Positions 1 to 12,800 of a stretch of DNA of 64,000 nucleotides are shown piece after piece. The notes below the pieces were generated by a model that was given only the letters and a program-made list of their open reading frames with translations, made no database searches and was not told the origin of the DNA. The position numbers and the translations under genes were made by a program. Each line of letters begins with the position of its first letter. The stretch's first letter is position 1. Source of the DNA: Pycnopodia helianthoides (Eukaryota > Echinodermata > Asteroidea > Forcipulatida > Asteriidae); the NCBI GenBank assembly GCA_032158295.1, contig CM063257.1, forward strand, positions 15,716,332 to 15,780,331. The letters are read 5' to 3'.

Positions 1-1315
1 ATCTAGACAAAGAGTACTAAGATTCTACTTAGGCAATTAAATACTTTATATAATGGCGGCTACTCGTGAACACATCAAGAGAGCGCTAAGTATTCGATTT
101 GCCAGCTTTTAGTCTAAAATTTAAAAAGAAAGGCAAAGCTAATACTATACGAGAAGCGTTATCAATCATGTACTAAAACTTTTGAAAATGAAATTGAAAA
201 GCCTTCAAAAACTGAAACTTTGAATTTGAAAGGGGGGTGGGGAAGAGGCAACAACTAAAACGGCTAGAACTTCTGAACTAATTTTCATCCTTTGGTTTGA
301 GAGAGACTCTGCTATAGGGTCGAAAGTGTGGCTATTGTTTTATTCAATTCATTGTTGTAATATTAATTATTAAATATAAGTAATAGCGCAACTGGTCAAT
401 ACAATTTTGTACGCTTTAAAACTTTTACAGATGTTTTAAGATGCGACAGATTTGACCTAATTAAATTCTGTCAGCAAAAATAAAGAACAATTCTAACCAA
501 ATCATACAAATTATACTGGAAATACAATCGAACAGAATATCGTTGAAAATAAATCATAAAATTACCATTTCGTGGCCTTCCACCTCGATCATCCATTTTT
601 AGTTTTACTTGACACGACTGCTGCCGACGACGTGGTGTTTTTTCCCCTCAGGCAACTACATTACACTAATGGGGAAGTCCAAATTAGGTTTCAACAACAT
701 ACTTCCGCCAAATTCCACGGAATAGCAAAAGAGATGTATGAGCTTAAGCTATTCCGTAACCATAAATTTTCTTACAAAATTTGTGCGTATAATTCTTTTT
801 TCTAAAGTGATAACTGTTTCTTGGTACTACGACAAGAGCCCCTCAATTGTTTACACCTTGATTTAAAGTGGAGCAACCCACAAGGGTTTGCGTGTAGCTG
901 GTTCCCTTCATTAGAGTCGACTTTGCTAAGATTTTCCGAGTACCAGTACATTGTTTACAAGTGGCTCCTTATTCATTTCACAACAGCACAATGCCACTTT
1001 TTGTTGCAGACGACATTCGTGACATCTGAGTCTGACGGTGACGGCGAGAGTGCGAGCATTGGACTTAACAAGGTTCCTCTTTCTTAGTCTTTTAACTTGC
1101 GCAAAACGGTAGGTCTACTCTTTTTATTTTGGTTAAGTTCTCAATCTGGTATTCTTGTTTGCTTGATGATTTATTTGCTTATGGAGTTATGATGATAGGT
1201 GCCTGTAATTCTTCATCGGTTTACGAGTCGTGAGTCACAAATTATGAAACGTAAATTCTCAAACCGGTCGTAGAACTCGCCTGTGTCTGTGTGCTGGGAT
1301 GGGGGGGGGGGGGAT

Positions 1316-1727
1316 TGGGCTCAGTTGGCCATCGAAGTTGCAAGAAAATAACGAAAGAAAAAAAAACACCCTTGTTGCGTATAGAATTGTGTGCTTCAAA
1401 AAAAAAGCTTCATGCCTGAAGCCTTTCTTAGATTCTAGTTTTTTGGTGAAATTACCCCTTTCTCTAAAAAATAGTAAAAGTAAAACTACATTACATACTA
1501 CAAGAGGCATGGGTCGTTTCTAACAATGTTTTACAATAACAAAAGCTGTCCGGTGCTCTTTACCAAGTAATTTTTTATGGTCATGAACTTGTGGAGTAAT
1601 TACCCAAAGTATACGCTGCCTTTATGTGTAAGTAAATTTCTGTAACTCATTTCTGCTTCCAAAGCAGAAAATTTTTAAGCAATATTTTCTGCTTTTAAAA
1701 GCAACTCTATGAAATTGGGCCCAGGTG
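1316..1727. mobile_element. degraded MITE pieces
   Basis: 1316-1625 matches the inner part and right end of the element at 16762-17035. 1648-1727 is the right end of a GGGCCCAATTTCATAGAG MITE. Confidence 0.55.
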
Positions 1728-2302
1728 ATAGGCTAGTTGGTAGGGCTGGCTACGTAATACTGGAAATGTAAATAAATTTGGCAGACAAATATTTGAGTAT
1801 TAAGTTGTTTTAGTTTTAGCTTTTGTACCAACTGAACGGAATAGTTTTCTTACTTTTTAATTGAAAAGACAAATAAAGGCATTTATGATTTTAATTAGTT
1901 TTAAATTAAATTTATTATACTAATTAAAACAAATCATTTATTAAATTTAAAAGAACCTTTAAAAGTCAGCGAGCTTTTCTTATAAGTTCTTAAAACTTCA
2001 AAGCAAGCTATTCTAGCAAAAATTGTATTCTTAGAATTTAGATCTTTCTACATTGAACCCAAACTTTAAAAAATCTACAACAGGTGACTTCTGAAATGCA
2101 ATGCACACTCCAAGAGACTACCGAGTTGTAACACTAAATGTGTAGGCCTAAAAAACAATTGCTTATTACTGGGTTAGGCATTCCAATTTTACCCAAGTCC
2201 AAACCAAAGTGAAACGTGCATAAAACTAAGAAAGGTTGTGAGGGATTAAGGTCACCTGTAAGAAAATGTGCCATGGGGTAAACTTCTTACAGATTTTCAT
2301 CG

Positions 2303-2678
2303 TTAAAGGCACTGGACACTATTGGTAATTACTCAAAATAATTGTTAGCATAAAAACTTACTTGGTAACGAGCAATGGAGAGCTGTTGATAGTATAAAAC
2401 ATTGTGAGAAACGGCTCCCTCTGAAATAATGTAGTTTTTGAGAAAGAAGTAAAATATTGAATTGATTTCGAGACCTCACGCGTGAGGACTCAAAATCAAG
2501 CATCTGAAAGCACACAACTTCGTGTGACAAGGGTGTTTTTTCTTCCATTATTATCTCGCAACTTCGACGACCAATTGAATTCAAATTTTCACAGTTTGTT
2601 TTTTTTGTGCATATGTTGAGATACACCAAGTGAGAAGACTGGTCTTTGACAATTACCAAAGGTGTCCAGTGTCTTTAA
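2303..2678. mobile_element. TTAA-flanked MITE, family A
   Basis: Inverted ends GGCACTGGACACTATTGG and CCAAAGGTGTCCAGTGTC, bounded by TTAA on both sides. No coding capacity. Similar copies lie at 34880-35253 and 59635-60058. Confidence 0.75.
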
Positions 2679-2929
2679 GAGGGCAAGGCCATTTTTTATT
2701 TTGCAATTTAGAGCACTTCCATTGGAAGATCTTCAAAGTCTTTGGACACTTCTGAAGGGGCACCCTATCTGCCTATGCTCAATTCCGAACCTGCGTTTAC
2801 TCACTAGCAGGCCTAGAATTACACAGAGGCCGTGGCCTCTGTTGCCCAGGGCCTTGGTGCCCCTCATAGACTTTATGATTTTCCAATGGAAGTGCCCTTT
2901 GCAAAATGAAAATGGCCTTGCCCTCTCAA
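2678..2929. mobile_element. MITE with about 50-bp terminal inverted repeats
   Basis: The left end AGAGGGCAAGGCCATTTT and the following CACTTCCATTGGAA are matched in inverse at 2879-2927. It abuts the family A element just before it. Confidence 0.7.
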
Positions 2930-3244
2930 AGATGAATTTCCTCGCTTGGACTGGTAAGCATTTTACATCAAAAACATCTTTAAGGGACTTAAGTTCTTTT
3001 TGATATTTTTTAGCAATATTAATAGTAAAAATAGCACATTTTCTTTTCGATCTCTGCAGCTTCAAAACAAAGGAAAGTGCATAAAAAATGTTTGCAGCAA
3101 TGGTACGGTCAACAGTGGGTCTACAGTTTCAGTGTGGTATAATGGTCAGGTGACATCAACCACCAGGTTACCCCTACCAGATCTGCAGTAAACTTGTACT
3201 GCACTTTTTGCTGTAAAATTCTTAAAAAAACTGAAGTCAACAAG

Positions 3245-3850
3245 ATGCATTATTTACAACTTACACTGCTACTTTTAGTAATGGCCGGACCTGTGCGGGG
3301 CGGCTCAAAAGACACCCTCCCCAGATTTCCCAACAAATCTGGGACGAACACAAACAAGCACGAAGAAAAGAATCCACCGATCAGCAAGACTGACGGCGGG
3401 CAGAGTGGGGGTGTAACTCAGGCCACGCCCCGACAAGATTTATTCAGACGATCACACGACGGGTGGAGTGCATGCGAGCGGAGAACCGGCACATCGTGCG
3501 GAGCATCGCTACAGAACATAAGCTGCGTCTACATCCCCGAGAATAGACAAGTGCCGACCCATTTCTGCGACTCGTTACCCTCTCCGGAGTCGACGTTCCG
3601 ACCGTGCGACGACACCTGTCCGGAGGATTGCGTGATGACCGCTTGGTCGGCGTGGACGCCGTGCAGCTCGACGTGTTCCCCGGCAACGCGGTACAGAACG
3701 AGACGGGTGTTGACGACCGCGAGGAACGGTGGCCAGGAGTGTGGGGAGCTGTCGCAGAGTGAACCGTGCACAGAGCTTGACGGGTGCGAGTTTGAGGTTC
3801 ACCTGCCAACGTACACGTGGAAGATCGGGGAGTGGAGTAGCTGCAGACAG
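3245..3850 (+). CDS. THSD7A: THSD7-like exon 1: signal peptide, TSR1, TSR2, start of TSR3
   Basis: 202 codons ending in phase 0 at CAG|GTACAG. The N-terminus MHYLQLTLLLLVMAGPVRG is a clear signal peptide. A polar K/N/T/Q-rich linker follows (about 20-68). TSR1 starts at GWSACERRTGTSCG and ends CPEDC. TSR2 has the WSAWTPCSSTC core and an R-x-R-x-R ladder. The exon closes on the start of TSR3 (GEWSSC). It is much more GC-rich than its surroundings. Confidence 0.93.
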
Positions 3851-6800
3851 GTACAGTTTGTTTTTAAAGCTTATTTGACGTAGATTACTGAGGAATGTAT
3901 TCTCTTTCACAGTGTTGGATTGGCTGGAGCATGCACACAATTACTATTATTACTAATTTTTGTTGTGATTTTTGTATTATTGGTTATTTTTATTAAAATT
4001 TGGGGGGTATTTGTGGGTGTCTCGTGGCAGAGAGGTCTACTGCATCGGACTGAAGTTCTAATGGTTGGATCATCAGATTTTGGGTTCAATTCCTGGTCAT
4101 GACACTTGTGACCTTCAGCAAGGCACTTAGCCATAATTGCTTCTCTTAACCCATACGTATAAATGGGAGCCTGAGAGGACTGATACTGTGTTGGATTAAC
4201 CCCTCAGCTCACAAATGTTTTTATTTTTATTTATTTTTTGGTGGGCGTGATAAATGTAGGTCATGGCTTACAAAAGTGTCTCATTTATTGTGTTCTGAGT
4301 GGGGTCGAGTTGCGTAGTAGTTTTTTTCCTTGCCTTCCGACTCCAGGAACCTGTTTTTAAATTCTGCTTGGGACACCTTTTTGTGGATTGGGTTTTCAGT
4401 CACTACCTGATTGCGTGGGTCTTCCCTGGAACAATTTTTCTCATGTTTTCCTCCCACATCTAAAACTGAGATGTCTTTCCTTTGTCTTCTCTCTATGTGG
4501 TACTTGGCTAGTATAGTGTTTCTGAGAATCCTGAGGGAGTTAATCGCTGTGCCTCATAGCTCAGGTGGTAGATCATCTGCCCAGAGTGTCAGGGGTCTTG
4601 GGTTCAAATCCCAATGAGGACCATTTGATTTTTCTCTCATCCCATGTTTGGTTATTTCAATTCTATGGTGATTAGGCACCATACCAATTACTGTGTTCTG
4701 AGAATCCTAGAGGCATCATCACAACCAGAATTTTAAAAACTGGTGAAAAAAAGAAAATGATAGGAGCCTACAAGCTGTAAGTTTTCCTCTTGTTGTTGTG
4801 TCGCTCACGTGGTTTAGGGTGGCATGATGCATGTTGTCATGTTTTGAATCATAGCACATTGCGGATGACTCAAGTTGTGTTCTAATGATGAGTCATCCTG
4901 ACATGCCTGGTGATGTCATACACTGAACTGAAGGCTGATTTCTACTCTAATTTTGCATCATGCATTTTGTACAATGCAAAATCAGCCCAAATTTTCCAGG
5001 GCTGGAGATTTTTTCTTTACCAGTGCGAATACTAACTTAAAGTGACCTTCAACATATTACTTTTTAACTTTTAATACCACACGCACGGTTCTGCCAAGGA
5101 TTTCTTTAGTGGCGGAAAAAATGTTTCCCTGGAAACCATTGCAAGATGAATCAGTCACACGGTGTATCATAAAAATCGACTCAAACCAAAGATGTACTCA
5201 GTATTGATAGCTTTGGATACCATTTTTACTGGTTAATACCCAATTGTACATTTTGATGAAAGCCTTTGAAAGGAAGTTGCGAGTTTACTTTTAAAATTTG
5301 GAAAATGTGTGGTTGTCGGAAACGGAGAAAATTCTGCCAGTGGTGGTTGGGTAATCCTGAGTGCCGGGCAGGTTTTCCAGCACCGACCACTGTGGGCAGA
5401 GATCTGTGTCAATTGATTTGTGAAACGTGTGTCACGTGTCATCCGTTCTCTTTTGCCATAGACTGCCGCAACGCCCTACAATTTAATATTGGAGTCCAAT
5501 ATATGGATAATTACTGGATGCTTCTCAGCAAGACCGCAAGGCTTGAATGAAGCACAATTTTGTTTTACTGGGAACAAAATAACTCTATGCACACAGTGGC
5601 ACAATTAAATGACTCCCTCGAAAAGTAATGTAGTTTTTGAGAAAGAGGTAATTTCTCACTAAAATGTTTGAATCTGAAATGGGCTTTTACCTTGGCAAGT
5701 GAAGCCTTTCTCATGTATCTGAAAGCTCACAATTCTATGCACCAACGGGTGCTTTTTCTTTCATTATTTTTGTGCAACTTTGATGACCAATTGAGCCCAC
5801 ATTTCCATCACAGGCTGGTTATTTAATGCATATGTTGAGATACACCAAGTGAGGATACTGGTCTTTGACAGTTACCAAAAGTGCATCCTGCCTTTAAGAT
5901 TTAGTAGTGCTTTGTGAAATTGGCCTCTGGTACTTCACAAACCTACATAATGCAAAGTCATGGTCTGGTTCTTGAAAATATGTATAAACAGTTAATTATG
6001 TGTAAGAGATTAGGTACCACACAAAAGTTGAACAGCCAAAAGATTGGCCCTTGAACATGAGTAGAACTAACGGCGAAAGAAACTGTCACAAATTCTGACG
6101 ATTTTTCAGTTTTTTCGTTATAAGGCATTTATTAATGGGAATAACAGTGCGATAAGCCGGTCTTCACTGCGTGGTAATGACCTTAGTTGGTTGGTGGCCG
6201 CTGTTAATGGACCGAGCCGAAGGCGAGGTCCATTAACAGCGGCCAGCCACCAGCCCGGTCATTACCACGCAGTGAAGACCGGCTCATCGCACTGTTATTC
6301 CCTAAATAGTGCTTTGTGAAATTGGCCCCTGGTACTTCACAAACAGTGCCAATTGCCTCCATGCCCCCTGGTCATTGCCAGGGTGCCCCCCTTGAGATTT
6401 ACACTTCCCACATAGAGATGCCCTTAAATGTTTCAGCAATTTTTGTTGTGATGATTGCAACCCCAGGCAGGGGTCAAAGTTGGGGAGAAAAATTGACAAG
6501 ACCACAAGGCTTGATTGAAGCTCAAATGTTTTACTGGGAACAAAATAACTCTTATGCACACAGTCAGACAGTGGTACAATTAAATTGTTTTTATTTGAAC
6601 AACAAAAAAGAGAAGATTGATCTCATTTGTCTTTACTGGCAATACTTTCATTCTCAACAGAATTGAAAGATATTTATCAGACTTAAAGTCCACATTTGGT
6701 AATAAAAATTAAGGGAAGGTTTTTACATTGAAGGCTCTTAGACAGAGATGCTTGATACAATGTACTTCAAAGTTGGAGGGGGATGAGGCAGCTCACATCA

Positions 6801-9800
6801 GAGCCTACAAACCTTCCCTGAACCGTGCTAACATTTAACTTTATGTTCAGAATGTGAAAGGTCATTTAGTATAAATTTTAGAAGTAGGGAAATAAACTGA
6901 AAGTAGATGGTAAACATGAACCACAAAGCCTTGAAATTGACACTGGGGCCATAGGCCCGAGGCCAGTGGTTTTAGCATCAAGCCAGTAAATCCATGACTG
7001 GACCAGTGCAGTGGTCTTATATTTTTTTTTAAACTGAATAATAATACCTCACTGTGAAATAAAATCTTTTTAAAACAAAAAAAGTAGTTTGACACATGTT
7101 GACTTCAAATTTGATAAATGCCTATTCAATTCTGTTGAGCATCGAAGTATACTTGCCAGTATGAGACAAATGCAATAAATCTTGCCTTATTGCCTGTCCA
7201 ATCAAAACATTTCATTGATTAACTGTGTCACAATTTTGTCTTATTTTGATTTGGTCCTTTAAAAATAATCCTGGTACAGTGAAAAGTTTGAGCAACAAGC
7301 CAGGGTGGTCTTGTGGATTTCCCACACAATTCGAGGGCCCTGTGCTTGTTGTCTTTTAAACAATGAATGGTACTACAGGATGTCCACCTATGATAAGGAG
7401 ATCTATATCTTAGACTCTTATCCTGTTTCGGAAGAGACAATACTGAACATCAGCAAACCACATTCATCATAAAGACAATGAGTTGAAAACAATAGACCTT
7501 TATGATGGTCAATCCAGATTGGGGTTTACTATGGTGACATTCATTCCATGGTTAAATGTGCCACCGGTGTGTCTGACCTGGTTCCTCCTATCAGGGTGTT
7601 TGAGCGTGAAACCAGGCTTTCTGCTTCTTCTCACCCATACACTCTTGCTTTGCTGAGATGTAGAACAAAGAGCAATTTCAACAGCTTTATTCCACTGTAC
7701 TGCTCCTTGCCTGGTGCATGTTTCACTCCATCCTACAATCTAGACTGTTTTATGAGGAATATTAATTCCTACCTTTATTCCACTGTACTGCATCTCTGTG
7801 GAACTCCTTGCCTGGTGCATGTTTCCCTCCATCCTACAATCTAGACTGTTTTAAGAGGAATATTAATTCCTACGTTCAGCTCCCTGAATTATTTTCATCT
7901 GCAGGCTTTCTGCTTCTTCTCTCACTTATATTATACTATTGCTTTGCTGAGATGTATTTAACAAAGACCCATTCCAACTAGGTTATTCCACGTACTGCAT
8001 CTAAGATTGATCTTACAATTTGTATCAATCTGAATTGCTAACAAAGACCCATTCCAACTAAGTTTATTCCACATATAGCCCTACTGCATCTAAGATTAAT
8101 CTTAATACAATTTGTATCAATTTGAGTTGCTAAACAAACTGTGATGTCACAATACAAATTGCCATGACAATATTGGCAAACTCATCTTTAAAGATGAATC
8201 TTAATGCTTAGTGAAATGGAGCCCTTCACAACGAGCTAAGATAGACCTTAAATTGTGAATTAGTCGTAATGCTAAGCAAAGTGTGATGTCACAATACAAC
8301 TCACTATGGTGATGATACTGACATCTCATCTTAAGATGAATCTTAGTGTTTTGTGAATTCGACCCGAGGCCTCTTTACAGTTTACAGTCTGCATCTTGAG
8401 AATTATCAGAGCTGCCAACTCTCCCTGATTCTACACAAAGTTCTACACAAAGCTAAACTTAAACTGATCTTCCATGTTCTGATGAATTGAAAGTCTCCCT
8501 GATTATGGAAACTGTTTCCTATTATGTTGAATGTAATTCTAAGTATCTCCCTGATTGTTGCACAAAAACTCCCTGATTGCAAGATGTAAATGTTGGTAGC
8601 TCTGAAGATGGAGGTAGTACACCATGAAAAAGGTTCAATGTCATTGAATAAGCTGGTCATCATGAGAAAGGTTCAATATAGGATGGTAGCTCTGAATTAT
8701 GGAGACGGGTAGTACTCCATGAGAAAGGTTCAATAGGTGGTAACCATGGAAAGGTTCAATAGGCTGGTAACCATGAGAAAGGTCAATATGTGTAGGATGG
8801 TAGCTCTGAATTATGGAGGTAGTACACATGAAAAAGGTTCAATATAGCTGGTCACCATGAGAAAGGTTCAATATGTGTAGGATGGTAGCTCTGAATTATG
8901 GAGGTAGTACTCCATGAAAAAGGTTCAATATAGGCTGGTCACATGAGAAAGGTTCAATATAGGATGGTAGCTCTGAATTATGGAGGTAGTACTCCATGAA
9001 AAAGGTTCAATATAGGCTGGTCATCATGAGAAAGGTTCAATATAGGATGGTAGCTCTGAATTATGGAGACGGGTAGTACTCCATGAAAAAGGTTCAATAG
9101 GCTGATCACCATGAGAAAGGTTCAATATAGGATGGTAGCTCTGAATTATGGAGGTAGTACTCCATGAAAAAGGTTCAATATAGGCTGATCACCATGAGAA
9201 AGGTTCAATATAGGCTGGTCATCATGAGAAAGGTTCAATATAGGATGGTAGCTCTGAATTATGGAGGTAGTACACCATGAGAAAGGTTCAATATAGGCTG
9301 ATCACCATGAGAAAGTTCAATATAGGCTGGTCACCATGAGAAAGGTTCAATATAGGATGGTAGCTCTGAATTATGGAGGTAGTACACCATGAGAACGCTT
9401 CAATATAGGCTGATCACCATGAGAAAGGTTCAATATAGGATGGTAGCTCTGAATTATGGAGGTAGTACACCATGAGAACGCTTCAATATAGGCTGATCAC
9501 CATGAGAAAGGTTCAATATAGACTGGTAGCTCTGAATTATGGAGGATGGAGGGAGTACACCATGAGAAAGCTTCAATATAGGCTGGTCACCATGAGATTC
9601 TATCTAGGATGGTAGCTCTGAATTATTGAGGTAGTACACCATTAGAAAGGTTCAATATAAGCTGCCCCATCATACACGCATTTAGATCGCTGATTAACCA
9701 CCTCCATGATTCACTGTCTAATAAGAACTTGTTGTATAAACTGCAGGGGAGCTTAGCCTCACCAACAACCTTGGACCATGCTTGGACACACCATTATTTA

Positions 9801-12800
9801 TGGATGAAAAAAGAACAACATTGTGTTGTTATCTTTGCCTTTAAGCTCAGCTCTGTAACACCAGCTCACCACTCTGTGCCAGTCCATCACAATAGATGCA
9901 CAATCTCAGCAATCCAATGTTGTGTCAATCCCTGCATCAGGGAAGGTCTTAATCCCCTGCCTGAATCCCCCTGTAATCCCCTTCGGAATGTCCCTCTCCC
10001 AAAACAGGATCAGCGAAGGTGGACAATCGGAGTTTGAGAAATGGATGTAGGCTCAAAGTGCAGTTGGCTGGTAATTCAATGGCCGGCGAGTTTACATCAG
10101 ATTGGATTTCCTCACCTGATATAATTTGTTTTAAAGACAACTTTTGTCCGGGCCTGTTCAGGGGAAGGGACCGAGATGTACAGTCCAGGGCTTGATTTCA
10201 CAAAGAGTTCAGACTGATCGTAACTGCAAATCCATCGCAGTTGCTTAGCAAAGAGTGATGTCACAATACAAATCACTATGGTAATACTGATAACTCATCT
10301 TAAAATGAAACTTAGTGCTTTGTGAAATCGACCCCAGGGCCCAATTTCATAGAGTTGCTTAAGCAGAAGATATTGCTTAACAATTTTCTGCTAAGCAGAA
10401 ATCAGCAGGATACCAGTCACAAATTGCACAAGTGACATGGTAGTTTGGTCGATAACCTTATTCTGGTAAGCATCATTTCGGTTTGCTTAGCTACCATTGT
10501 GCTTGAGCAGCTCGATGAAATTGGGCCCATGTCATTGAAGTCAAACGTCATGAGATTTAAAAATGGATGATTAGGTTTTTCTGACATGATTTTACGGGGC
10601 ATTGAGGCACTTGGTAACCACAGCGAGGCTGCTTGTCTGAGTAGGGAGAAACTGTGGATAAGGCACCTCCAGATCGTTCAACCCCGTGGTCTGAACATCC
10701 AAGAAGGAAATTATTAATAACTCTTTGTCTTTACATTCTCCTTTTACCACATACACATCCCCTCCTTAATAGTCCCCCCTTAAGTCATTAATGAGACAGG
10801 CTTCTCGGGCGTCTCATTAATGACTTGTTTCTCCTTCTTCACACCTTTGATTTTGTCCTTTGTGTTTCCAACCTCTTGTGGTCAGACCAGCCCCTTCCCT
10901 CTACCCCCCTTGTCTCCTTTTTCATTGTTCATCCCTAGCTTGTTATGTGTGCTTCCTACCTCTTTCTCTCTTTTCATTTCTGTCCACTTGACTGCTTTTG
11001 TTACACTGGTATACCTGTTTTTTGTGTGATGTGTTCAAGTCATTTAGCCTTCGAGAAAAAGTCTGAGCTGAGGTCGAAACAGCAAGCCGGCATCAAATAT
11101 TTTATTTGCATTTATACCATACATGTGGGTCCTTTTGGTTGGTGAGCAGTTTGCAATGAGCTCATTCTATTCATTCATGAATCGTTTCATGGTATGAAAA
11201 CCAGGGATCCGAACGAGTCACTTGCCAACTTAAACCAACTTAATAATAATAGTGGCTTCTTATATAGCGCTCATATCCGTCACTCAGTGACGCTCAAGGC
11301 GCTTCAACAGTCAGTATTTTCCTGCAAGGTGTGGAGCTACTTTTTGAAGTTTGAGACCTTTTCCTTTACATAGCACAATGTAATGGTTTACAAGGTGCGG
11401 TGGCGCAATATGCTGCCAATCAAACCAGGAACACCGGGGCGAACCCCTTCTCTTTTCGATAAGTGCACTGGGTTCTTTAACGTGCATTACACAACACACA
11501 GGACCAACGGCTTTACGTCCCATCCGAAGGACGCAGCAATAATGGTTAAGTGTCTTGCTCAAGGACACAAGTGTCACGACTGGGACTCGAACCCACACTC
11601 TACTGAACAGAAACAACAGAGCTTGAGTCCGGTGCTCTTATCCGTTCGGCCACGACAACTTATGTTGAAAGACAATCAAAATAAAATACATCAAACCTGG
11701 AAATGATTTCAGCTCAAATGTAGTGTTGGCAAAGGAAGCTAGATTTTTCTATTTTCAGGTTTTGTGTTCATAACTTAAAATAATTTATTTTAAGAAATTT
11801 ACCCAGTATTCTGGAGAGTGCAACTCAATGTCACATTTTGTTCTGTCACAACGAGGTTGCAACTGGATGACTCTTAAAATATGACACACTGTACCATGTG
11901 ACCCCCAGGTCGTTGGTTCGAATCCCACCTGAGTAATGCCTTTGGATTTTGCTTCCACAAAACTCTGGGAAGTGCTGAGTATACAGTGCTTTACACACAT
12001 TGGTGAAAGGGTAAAACCAAAATAATATTCTTTATCCCCGATGCAAATTTTTAAATCTATTAAATTGTTGCGATACCCACTGCTAAAATGTAGGATTCGA
12101 ACTGCCTCTAGCTACCGGGTAATCTCAGTGGTCTAGTTGGTAAGATTGACGTCTATTAAACTGTAGATGTTGATACGCGTAGAATGAGCGATGAAATAAC
12201 TGCAAACTACAGTCGCCACATTAGAAAACCAGAGATCCTAACGAGTGACTCGACAACCTTAAACCAAACTTGGAAATGAGGAAGACAAACGGCTTAAAAT
12301 AAAAACGTCAAACCTTGAAATGATTTTAGTTAAATCGCAGTGTTGGCAGAGGAAGCTAGGTTTTTCCAGACTTGTTTACCCTCCCAACGGTCTGTGTTTT
12401 CTTTGTTTTCTGTAACTTCCTTCCTTCTAGTTTAAAGACAAAATGCTTAAAAAACACTTTAAAAATTCAGAGACTCAAGGTGATACAAAACAAACTTGTT
12501 TGATTTCCTTTGAAATGGCAATTTGGCGGCCAATTTTTAAAAATGAAAACAACCAAAACATGTGCATCTGGGTTTATTTCATTTACAGCAATCAAATTAA
12601 ACAATAAGTGATTTTAGGGTCTTCAAGTTCTGCTTGAACGTCGGGGCTCATCCTTAACACTATTGCCTGGCGTACAGGCGGGGTTTTAGAGCCAAAATTT
12701 TGAGGCCTAGACGCTACTTCTATTTCATGAAAAAGTTGATAAGAAACTTTACAGCGCATTTTTCATTTAATTAGCGTGTAATAAGCTTCAATTCAAAACT

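Larger units (their letters stand above)
1..3059. other. 5' flank of the THSD7-like gene; no supported coding gene
   Basis: AT-rich sequence with MITE pieces at 1316-1625, 1648-1727 and 2303-2929, and a 13-base G run at 1301-1313. A more CpG-rich patch at about 1000-1108 ends at a GTAGGT donor-like site. A good acceptor (CTCTGCAG, ending 3059) sits before the ATG exon. A non-coding leader exon ending near 1108 spliced to 3060 is possible but unproven. No TATA box is assignable. Confidence 0.35.

Noticed and set aside
572..1087. Two short plus-strand frames as coding exons
   Set aside because: No recognisable domain, no compositional signal and no supported splice partners; at most leader sequence.
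3444..3940. Antisense open frames across exon 1
   Set aside because: Shadows of a GC-rich coding exon; no splice or motif support.
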